64,000 nucleotides of DNA, taken from contig JABWCE010000006.1 of the NCBI GenBank assembly GCA_013359235.1, positions 86,030 to 150,029 on the forward strand. Reading direction: 5' to 3'. The notes under the pieces are model-generated. The model made no database searches and was not told the DNA's origin. It saw only the letters and a list, made by a program, of their open reading frames with translations. Position numbers and translations under genes: made by a program. Within the stretch, counting starts at the first letter, position 1. Every line of letters starts with the position of its first letter. This document shows, piece by piece, positions 57,326 to 64,000 of the stretch. The DNA is from Bacteroidota bacterium (lineage in GTDB: Bacteria; Bacteroidota; Bacteroidia; NS11-12g; UBA9320).

Positions 57326-58348
57326 ATGATTATTAAAAGCAGAGCACCGTTGAGAATAGGACTTGCAGGTGGAGGTACTGATGTAAGCCCGTATTCTGAT
57401 TTGTATGGAGGCTCGATACTTAATGCCACAATCAATAAATACGCTTATGCTACAATTGAGCCACTTGAGAGAAATCAAATAATTTTAAATTCAATAGATA
57501 AAAAAGTTACTTTAAACTACCCAATTGACGATAATTTGCCAATAGACGGAAACTTAGATTTGCTAAAAGGAGTGTATAACCGAATAATTAAACAATTTAA
57601 AAAAAAACCGCAGGCATTTAAACTCACAACATTTGTAGATGCCCCGGCAGGTAGTGGGCTTGGCAGCAGCTCAACACTTGTAGTTGCTATAATCGGAGCT
57701 TTTGCCGAATGGCTCTTTTTACCCTTAGGCGAATACGATATTGCCCATCTGGCATTTGAAATAGAAAGGATAGACCTTGGAATGCACGGTGGCAAGCAAG
57801 ACCAATACGCTGCAACATTTGGCGGGTTTAATTTTATGGAGTTTTATAAAGATGACAAAGTAATTGTAAACCCATTGAGAATAAAACAAAAATACATTGC
57901 AGAATTGCAATACAACCTTGTGTTATTTTATACAGGTACAAGTCGCGATTCGGGAGCTATTATCAAACAACAATCAAAAAATATAGTATCTAAAGACGAA
58001 AATGCAGTAAATGCTACTCATGTTTTAAAAGAACAATCAATAAAAATGAAAGAAGCATTGCTCACAGGAAACCTTGAAAATATTGGCAATATTTTAAACC
58101 TTAGTTGGGAAAACAAAAAGCAAATGGCACAAGGGATAAGCAACCCCACAATTGAAAATTTATACAAATCTGCTATTGCAGCCGGAAGTAATGGTGGTAA
58201 AATTTCGGGAGCCGGAGGCGGTGGTTATATTTTTTTCTTTTGCCCTGCCAATACACGCTTTAACGTTATTGAAGAAATGAAAAAATTTAATGTAGTAGCA
58301 GAAAATTATGAGTTTACTTCAAGTGGATTATATACATACACAATATGA
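57326..58348 (+). CDS. hddA: D-glycero-alpha-D-manno-heptose-7-phosphate kinase
   Basis: 340 residues from the ATG at 57326. This GHMP kinase begins KSRAPLRIGLAGGGTDVSPY, has the ATP loop DAPAGSGLGSSSTLVV and KISGAGGGGYIFF near the C-terminus, and HGGKQDQYAATFGGFN between them. These match HddA/heptose kinases, which form the 1,7-bisphosphate. It is the first gene of hddA-hddC-gmhB and its stop overlaps the hddC start (ATGA). Confidence 0.92.
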   Translation: MIIKSRAPLRIGLAGGGTDVSPYSDLYGGSILNATINKYAYATIEPLERNQIILNSIDKKVTLNYPIDDNLPIDGNLDLLKGVYNRIIKQFKKKPQAFKLTTFVDAPAGSGLGSSSTLVVAIIGAFAEWLFLPLGEYDIAHLAFEIERIDLGMHGGKQDQYAATFGGFNFMEFYKDDKVIVNPLRIKQKYIAELQYNLVLFYTGTSRDSGAIIKQQSKNIVSKDENAVNATHVLKEQSIKMKEALLTGNLENIGNILNLSWENKKQMAQGISNPTIENLYKSAIAAGSNGGKISGAGGGGYIFFFCPANTRFNVIEEMKKFNVVAENYEFTSSGLYTYTI

Positions 58349-59058
58349 AAACAAGTTTGCCTGATACGATAATTTTGGCAGGCGGACTTGGAACAAGACT
58401 GCAAAGTATTGTAAAAGATGTACCAAAACCTATGGCATTGATAGCCGGCAAACCATTTCTTTATTGGTTATTAAAATATCTATCAGCTTTTTACCCTTCA
58501 AAAATTATACTTAGCACAGGCTATCTGAATCATACTGTAAAAAATTACTTTAAAAACACTTTTGATAATATAAAAATTGCATATAGCAACGAAGATGAAC
58601 CACTCGGAACCGGTGGTGCAATAAAAAAAGCCCTTAATTATTGCAATACCGAAAACTGTCTTATACTTAATGGTGATACAATGTTTACTATAGATTACAA
58701 TTCATTTTTAAATTTTCATATCGAAAACAAAAATGATTTTACAATGGTATTAAAAAAAATTGAAAACTCAGGCAGATACGGCACCGTAAAACTTAATGGA
58801 CATAAAATTGAGGCATTTGCCGAAAAAACTGAAAATGCAAAATCAGGGCTTATAAATGCAGGTATATATTTGCTTGGCAAAGCATTAATAAATAAATTGC
58901 CTAATGAAGAAAAATTTTCGTTTGAAAAAGACTTTTTAGAAAAAAAAGTGAATGATATAAAACTTTCAGGTTGGGTATCTGACGGATATTTTATTGATAT
59001 AGGCATACCCGAAGATTATAATAAAGCAAATAATGAATTTCAAAAACTTTTCGGTTAA
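58345..59058 (+). CDS. hddC: Heptose-1-phosphate guanylyltransferase (nucleotidyltransferase)
   Basis: 237 residues. The nucleotide loop is LAGGLGTRLQS (11-21) with the activating Lys in VPKPM, LNGDTMF binds metal and sugar, and GYFIDIGIPEDYNKA is the C-terminal motif. It belongs to the mannose-1-phosphate guanylyltransferase-like group; with hddA and gmhB as neighbours it most likely makes GDP-D-glycero-alpha-D-manno-heptose. Confidence 0.88.
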   Translation: MKTSLPDTIILAGGLGTRLQSIVKDVPKPMALIAGKPFLYWLLKYLSAFYPSKIILSTGYLNHTVKNYFKNTFDNIKIAYSNEDEPLGTGGAIKKALNYCNTENCLILNGDTMFTIDYNSFLNFHIENKNDFTMVLKKIENSGRYGTVKLNGHKIEAFAEKTENAKSGLINAGIYLLGKALINKLPNEEKFSFEKDFLEKKVNDIKLSGWVSDGYFIDIGIPEDYNKANNEFQKLFG

Positions 59059-59581
59059 ACCAGATTCTGCACTGTTTATAGACCGTGACGGAGTAATAAA
59101 CAAACTTCGGCACGATGATTATGTTAAACAAATTTCAGAATTTGAGCTATTAGAAGGGGTAACTGAATCTTTTGAAATATTAAAACCAATTTTTTCAAAA
59201 GTTTTTATAGTTACAAATCAACAAGGCATAGGAAAAGGATTGATGATTGATGATATTGAAAAAATTCACAATTATTTCTTAAACAAAATACCCAAAAACA
59301 TACAACCCGATAAAATTTATTATTGCCCACATCTTAAAGAACAACATTGCGTTTGTCGTAAACCACACACAGGAATGGCACTTATAGCAAAAAATGATTT
59401 TCCCGAAATAAATCTTAAAAATTCGATAATGATTGGCGATAGTATCAGCGATATTGATTTTGCAAAAAATGCAGGAATGACAGCAGTTTTCATATCTGAA
59501 AATTTAGAAAAATGCAAAGACGAAAACATTCCGGTTTTCAAAAATCTATATAGTTTTGCCAAATTCATTAATGGGAAATAA
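59033..59581 (+). CDS. gmhB: D-glycero-D-manno-heptose 1,7-bisphosphate phosphatase
   Basis: 182 residues, HAD-IIIA type. The nucleophile and acid are D17 and D19 in FIDRDGVIN, VTNQQGIG is motif II, the zinc loop CPHLKEQHCVC has the C-x-H...C-x-C form, and GDSISDIDFAKNAG is motif IV. It removes the 7-phosphate before nucleotide transfer. It overlaps the end of hddC by 26 bases. Confidence 0.93.
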   Translation: MNFKNFSVKPDSALFIDRDGVINKLRHDDYVKQISEFELLEGVTESFEILKPIFSKVFIVTNQQGIGKGLMIDDIEKIHNYFLNKIPKNIQPDKIYYCPHLKEQHCVCRKPHTGMALIAKNDFPEINLKNSIMIGDSISDIDFAKNAGMTAVFISENLEKCKDENIPVFKNLYSFAKFINGK

Positions 59582-59636
59582 ACACAGGTTTATAAAAAAT
59601 ACTTAAACTAAGCAACCAATTTTGCGAATTTTGCGT

Positions 59637-59644
59637 TAAATTTG
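59637..59644 (+). promoter_or_regulatory. Possible -7 box (TAAATTTG) before the type B T9SS gene
   Basis: TAAATTTG matches TAnnTTTG nine bases before the TTG start at 59653. The -33 element is not clear and the leader would be almost absent, so this is weak. Confidence 0.3.
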
Positions 59645-59652
59645 ATATAATT

Positions 59653-62600
59653 TTGGCTAAAAGACTAATAATATCATTATTCTTCGTATTTCTAATTCAT
59701 CAAATACGAGCTACCCATCTCATTGGCGGTTCGATGAGTTATCAATATCTTGGTCAAAACAGTTCTGGAAATTACAACTACAAACTTACACTCGATATTT
59801 TTAGAGATTGCCTTGCCGGGCAAGTAGGTTTTGAAAATGAAATAGATATTGGTATATATTACATAAATGCACAGAGGTCAAAATTCAGAACAGTTTCAAT
59901 AAAGTTAATTTCTAAAAAAAATGTTTTACCACCAGGTTACACAAATTGTTCCTTTAAGCCTGATGTGTGCATTGAAGAAGGCTTTTATGAAGGAGTTATT
60001 GAAGTTGAACCATCAACAACCGGCTATGAATTAGTTTTTGAAAGATGTTGCAGAAATGTGCAGAACAACATTGAGTCTGGCAGTTCGCAACCCAATCAAG
60101 GTCAAACATACTATTGCAAAATACCACCCACTTCAATTGTAAACAGTTCGCCTGTTTTTTCAGGCATACCTTCGCCTTATATGTGTGTAAACGATACCAT
60201 TTCGTTCCTTAACACAGCTTTTGATTTAGATGGCGATTCATTAGTTTATTATTTTGTAAAACCTTGGGGAGGTGGCGATATAAACAATGCTAATGCAATA
60301 CCACCACCTAATTTTCCTAAAATTAAACAAATAATTTACAAATCAGGATTTAACCAATTAGCTCCTTTTGGTACAACAGGCTACATAAACATTGACAAAA
60401 ACAACGGACTAACAACCTATCTTACTAAACAAACAGGCAATTACATTGTAGCTATTGAAGTAGCCGAATATCGCAATGGTGTTTTACTTAGCACAGTAAG
60501 ACTTGATTTGCAAATAATTTTCATCAATTGTCCGCCAAACAAAACTCCAACAATTACAAGTTCAAAAGGGTTAAATTACACAATAGAAGCAGGCAGTAAA
60601 CTTTGCTTTGATGTAATTGCCAATGATTTGGATAACGACTATCTTCAACTTACACCCAAAGGAAATATTTTTACAGGAAAAAATGGTTGGAAAGGTCCAA
60701 TTGCCACACTTTCGGCAAAAACAGGTAAAGGCAATATTGTTTCTGAATTTTGTTGGCAAACATCATGCGAACAGGCAAGTAACAAACCTTACCAGTTTTC
60801 TGTTCAGGTAGAAGATAACGGGTGCCCGGCAAAATTCAGTGCCGTAAATTTTAAAATTACCGTAACTCCTTTTGTGAGCAATGCCTCTATAACAGGAAAA
60901 TCACCGGTTTGCCAGAATGATATTGAAAAATACAAAGCAATAAATACCAAAAGTAATACCACTTTTGAATGGAACATAACAAATGGAACTATTATTAATG
61001 GAATTTATACAAACGAAGTAACTGTAAAATGGACCGGGACTATTAATGGAACATTAAAATTTAGAGAAATTAGTCAGTACGGTTGCCCCGGTGAATGGAA
61101 AAATTTTGATATTTCAATTTCTTCAAGCCCTGCAACACCAGTATTTACCGGAAAAGATACTGTATGCCTTAGCGGAAATAATGAAATTTACAATATTTCA
61201 AATTTTTCATCAGGTATTTCGTACAAATGGATGGTACAAAACGGAAGCATTATAGCCAACAACAATAAATCAATTACAGTTTTTTGGAATATTAAAGGTA
61301 ATCAAAAAATAAAAGTTGTTGCAGCAAACATACAGGGATGCCTGAGCGATACAGGCACTATAAATGTAAATGTGAGAAAACCTCAACCTATAATTTTTGG
61401 ACCAAAATCAATATGTCCAAACAGCAAAAATGTGCTGTATCGTTGCAAAGGAAACGATGGCTCTTATTACAATTGGAGTGTAACAGGCGGCGTTTTGTCT
61501 TCGGCAAACGGAAATGATAAAGTATTGATTAATTGGGGAAATGCCCAGCCGGGGAAAGTAAAAGTTGTAGAAACAGATAGGTTTGCTTGCATTAGCGATA
61601 CAATAAAATCAGATGTAAATATTACTTACACCCTTGATTCGGAAATTCCGATTGGCGACAATTCAGTATGCGAATACACTGAGAATATTTTATATTTTCT
61701 TTTTCATTCAAATGGAGTAAAATACAACTGGACGGTAACAGGCGGAAACATTAGTAGCAAGTCAGATTCGTCATTGATTTTTGTAAATTGGGGGAAATCA
61801 GGCGTAGGAAAAGTATCGGTAGTAAAACAAGCTTTCGATTCGATAAACAACAAGTCATGTATTAGTTTACCAGCAAATATTGATATAAATATTAATAAAC
61901 TTCCTGTTGCTGATGTTATAAACGGAGATTTTGAAATTTGTCAAACACCCGATTCTTTAACTTATACAATAAATGGCTATGCCGGAAGCAAATATTTATG
62001 GAAAATAAATGGCTCATCAAGCATTTCAGGTCAAGGAAGCAATACTATTAAATTTTCGCCAAACACGGCAGGAAGTTTTGCAATTAGTGTTCAGGAAATG
62101 ACTATTGACAGTTGTTTAGGTAATATCATTGATTCGATAATTATAGTTCATCCAAAACCAAATGCCGATACAATATTGGGAAAAAATGCTGTATGTGACC
62201 CTGATTTTTCAAACTTCGCATATAAAATAAACGGTTTTTCAAACTCGGTTTATTATTGGAATGTAAATAATGGTAATATTAGCAACGGAAACGGTACAAA
62301 CGAAGTAAATGTAAACTGGCTGCAAATAGACCCTCTTTGGATTAAGGTAGTTGAAATATCGGAATTTGGTTGCAAAGGAGATACAATTTTAAAGAAAATA
62401 GAAACCGATAAACTTAATTTGGAAATGAATGTAGTATCAGTCGGATTGCCCGATGATAAAATGGAAATAAGCTGGAATAACAATAATTCGAAAAATTTTG
62501 ATAGGACATTTATTATTGAAAAAAGAAATGCCGGAGATTTGGTTTGGCAAAATATAACATCATTAAATAATTTTACAACTTTTATTGAACAGCCCTTGAA

Positions 62601-63228
62601 TACTGATAAAAATCCTTTTCAGTACAGAGTAAAATCTTATGATATATGCGATGTAGAAAAATTAAGCGATATTCACACAAATGTTTGGCTTTACGGTTCA
62701 AAAACCGAAGATGCTTACACTGTAAAAATAGGCTTTTCGCCTTATTTAGGCTGGGCAAATGGTGTAAGCAAATACGAAATTTACAGAAAAACCAGTGAAA
62801 CAAATTATATCAAATACGATTCGGTGCAAACCCCTTCAGAAAAAATTTACAACAACGGAAGAGAAGATTACAACCAATGTTATAGAATTTTGAGTTACGA
62901 AAACGGCGGAAATAATCAATTAAGTTGGTCAAACGAAATATGTTTTAACTTTTCACCTACTATTTATGTCCCCAATGCATTTACCCCTAATAACGATAAG
63001 TTAAACGACGAATTTACAATTGCAACAGGTGCCATAAAAGAGTTTAAAATTTCAATTTTTAACCGATGGGGAGAAAAAATATGGGAAAATACAAACATTG
63101 ATGAATTTTGGGATGGTACATATTCAGGCAAACCTGCTCAAAATGATGTTTATTTTTACAGCATTATTTTTACAGATTTCAAAAACAAAGAATATACATT
63201 GAATGGTACTGTTCACTTGATAAGATAA
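59653..63228 (+). CDS. Large secreted protein with six PKD-like repeats and gliding-motility-type (CHU_C) C-terminus
   Basis: 1191 residues with a signal peptide ending near IRA and the Bacteroidota opening ATHLIGGSMSYQY. After a beta-rich N-terminal region (~20-410), six PKD-like repeats of ~75-85 residues run from ~413 to ~925. Each starts with a G(K/D/P)xxVC/IC segment (SITGKSPVC, VFTGKDTVC, IFGPKSIC, IPIGDNSVC, VINGDFEIC, ILGKNAVC). A fibronectin-like part (~930-1100) and a CHU_C type B T9SS signal follow (YVPNAFTPNNDKLND, FNRWGEKIWE, DVYFYSI). The start is TTG; no in-frame ATG precedes the signal peptide. Probably a cell-surface adhesin. Confidence 0.92.
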   Translation: MAKRLIISLFFVFLIHQIRATHLIGGSMSYQYLGQNSSGNYNYKLTLDIFRDCLAGQVGFENEIDIGIYYINAQRSKFRTVSIKLISKKNVLPPGYTNCSFKPDVCIEEGFYEGVIEVEPSTTGYELVFERCCRNVQNNIESGSSQPNQGQTYYCKIPPTSIVNSSPVFSGIPSPYMCVNDTISFLNTAFDLDGDSLVYYFVKPWGGGDINNANAIPPPNFPKIKQIIYKSGFNQLAPFGTTGYINIDKNNGLTTYLTKQTGNYIVAIEVAEYRNGVLLSTVRLDLQIIFINCPPNKTPTITSSKGLNYTIEAGSKLCFDVIANDLDNDYLQLTPKGNIFTGKNGWKGPIATLSAKTGKGNIVSEFCWQTSCEQASNKPYQFSVQVEDNGCPAKFSAVNFKITVTPFVSNASITGKSPVCQNDIEKYKAINTKSNTTFEWNITNGTIINGIYTNEVTVKWTGTINGTLKFREISQYGCPGEWKNFDISISSSPATPVFTGKDTVCLSGNNEIYNISNFSSGISYKWMVQNGSIIANNNKSITVFWNIKGNQKIKVVAANIQGCLSDTGTINVNVRKPQPIIFGPKSICPNSKNVLYRCKGNDGSYYNWSVTGGVLSSANGNDKVLINWGNAQPGKVKVVETDRFACISDTIKSDVNITYTLDSEIPIGDNSVCEYTENILYFLFHSNGVKYNWTVTGGNISSKSDSSLIFVNWGKSGVGKVSVVKQAFDSINNKSCISLPANIDININKLPVADVINGDFEICQTPDSLTYTINGYAGSKYLWKINGSSSISGQGSNTIKFSPNTAGSFAISVQEMTIDSCLGNIIDSIIIVHPKPNADTILGKNAVCDPDFSNFAYKINGFSNSVYYWNVNNGNISNGNGTNEVNVNWLQIDPLWIKVVEISEFGCKGDTILKKIETDKLNLEMNVVSVGLPDDKMEISWNNNNSKNFDRTFIIEKRNAGDLVWQNITSLNNFTTFIEQPLNTDKNPFQYRVKSYDICDVEKLSDIHTNVWLYGSKTEDAYTVKIGFSPYLGWANGVSKYEIYRKTSETNYIKYDSVQTPSEKIYNNGREDYNQCYRILSYENGGNNQLSWSNEICFNFSPTIYVPNAFTPNNDKLNDEFTIATGAIKEFKISIFNRWGEKIWENTNIDEFWDGTYSGKPAQNDVYFYSIIFTDFKNKEYTLNGTVHLIR

Positions 63229-63354
63229 TATACTTTTTAAAACTAAAAGTTTATATTTTTCATAGTTTCATTTATCACTCTATACCATGTTCTACGCTAT
63301 GAATTATATAAATATTGTTTGAAAAGTACTCTCATGGGTTTTTGATTAATTTCT

Positions 63355-63398
63355 TGACTTGTCCGGGTCAATTTTCCTGACTTGTCCATTTTAGGTCA
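63355..63398. repeat. Direct repeat TGACTTGTCC x2 with GGTCA motifs
   Basis: TGACTTGTCC occurs at 63355-63364 and 63378-63387, 23 bases apart, with GGGTCA at 63365-63370 and AGGTCA at 63393-63398. Such spaced GTCA/TGAC repeats resemble IS21-type ends, but no transposase is nearby. Confidence 0.55.
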
Positions 63399-63425
63399 GC
63401 AGGGTTAGTTTAGTCAATATTTCAG

Positions 63426-63462
63426 CCCTGCTATCCTGAGTTGCAAACTCAGGATAGCAGGG
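63426..63462. repeat. 17-bp inverted repeat (strong hairpin)
   Basis: Perfect 17-base arms (CCCTGCTATCCTGAGTT and its complement) enclose GCA. It is GC-richer than its surroundings and has no T run, so it is not a canonical terminator, though its place between convergent genes allows that role. Confidence 0.8.
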
Positions 63463-63495
63463 GGATTTTAAATCACCTCGAAAGGTAAATTGATT

Positions 63496-64000
63496 TTATT
63501 GCTTCATAAGTTTAAAGGTTTCCTTATTTGTCTCCCCTACTTGCAGAAAATAAAAACCAATTGCCAATTGGCTTATATCTATGGTTGTTATTTTCGCGTT
63601 TAGACTTCCTTTTAATAATTCACGGCCTGATTGGTCTATGATACTGTAAGGCAAATCTACAGGATTAGTTGAGGATTGAATGGTAAGTTTATTGTTGGCT
63701 GGGTTGGGGAAAACTGATATTAGATTTTGATGTTTAAAGTCTTCAATTTTACCTGTTTTAACTGTTAAAATACCAATGGAAGATGTGTCAGCACAAGTAT
63801 TAATTGTAGCAATGCACCTATAATTCTGATTATTATTTGAGGTTGTAATATTTTTTATAGTTAAAGTATTTGTCGTAGCCCCAGTATACTGACCTGTATT
63901 TGTTAAATTTTGCCATCCCGAACCTTGTTTTAATTGCCATTGAAAGGTAGAAGCCGAAGATGTAATTGTAAAATTAGCTGTAGCTCCGGCATTTGCTTGG
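63496..64000 (-). CDS. C-terminal part of a T9SS type A protein with an Ig-like domain (start beyond window)
   Basis: The minus-strand frame is open from 64000 to the TAA at 63496-63498, giving about 167 residues. It reads as an Ig-like domain (FQWQLKQGSGWQNLTN, then TLTIKNIT, then YRCIATINTCADTSS) and a T9SS type A tail (VFPNPANNKLTIQSS, DQSGRELLKGSL, GFYFLQVG, ending FKLMKQ). It is a secreted protein of unknown size. The frame lacks a start in this window. Confidence 0.85.
   Translation of the reverse strand, partial: QANAGATANFTITSSASTFQWQLKQGSGWQNLTNTGQYTGATTNTLTIKNITTSNNNQNYRCIATINTCADTSSIGILTVKTGKIEDFKHQNLISVFPNPANNKLTIQSSTNPVDLPYSIIDQSGRELLKGSLNAKITTIDISQLAIGFYFLQVGETNKETFKLMKQ

Overview
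The window is AT-rich chromosomal DNA from a Bacteroidota bacterium (Cytophagales/Flavobacteriia/Chitinophagia-like, exact order not decidable here). The evidence is several type IX secretion (T9SS) cargo proteins with type A or type B (CHU_C, gliding-associated) C-terminal signals, a TonB-dependent receptor with a DUF4249 lipoprotein, a PorE-like TPR/propeller/OmpA protein, Bacteroidota-only families (DUF5606, DUF5723, GYDIA-type GHMP kinase), promoter boxes of the TAnnTTTG type, and frequent TTG starts without obvious Shine-Dalgarno sequences. There is one tRNA gene (Leu, UAG), no rRNA, no CRISPR and no intact insertion sequence. Genes are dense: no gene-free stretch exceeds 300 bases. The longest are 63229-63495, 33756-33991, 39183-39413 and 7625-7851, and each is described below.

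Layout. 1-912: end of a secreted PKD/T9SS protein. 918-7624 (minus): a tightly coupled five-gene operon encoding an E1-like(ThiF)/nitroreductase fusion, a LuxI/FeeM-like acyltransferase, a 7TM-DISM sensor kinase, a REC-kinase hybrid and a CheY-like regulator, with a divergently transcribed REC gene (7852-8319). This reads as a self-contained make-a-signal/sense-a-signal module and is the best candidate for an undescribed system. 8378-8459: tRNA-Leu. 8561-10509: frameshifted Asp-box T9SS protein. 10650-17442: DUF5606 protein, then a minus-strand run of glycosylasparaginase, lipoprotein, beta-propeller protein, panB and a coiled-coil protein. 17458-23204: DUF4249 lipoprotein, TonB receptor and secreted esterase, probably one nutrient-uptake unit. 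23297-29521: LTA-synthase-type sulfatase, DUF2892, diacylglycerol/undecaprenol kinase, a lipoprotein + DUF5723 pair and a rhomboid protease.

29581-44475: mostly housekeeping genes (phosphoesterase, PorE-like protein, a 51-residue membrane microprotein, a possible DNA polymerase III psi-like protein, ilvE, folD, queE, ychF, a glycosyltransferase, folB, glutaryl-CoA dehydrogenase, phosphohexomutase, DUF2279). 44582-46882: two mevalonate-pathway genes (GYDIA GHMP kinase and HMG-CoA reductase). 47031-50255: proline dehydrogenase followed by a signal-less amidase and a patatin. 50308-57247: dipeptidyl peptidase IV with three tandem POT peptide transporters, a peptide-utilisation operon in which the exopeptidase makes dipeptides that the transporters can import. 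57326-59581: hddA-hddC-gmhB, three of the four enzymes for GDP-D-glycero-alpha-D-manno-heptose, a precursor of surface glycans. 59653-63228: large type B T9SS protein with six PKD-like repeats. 63355-63462: repeats and a strong hairpin that may be a mobile-element remnant. 63496-64000: the C-terminal part of another T9SS protein on the minus strand.
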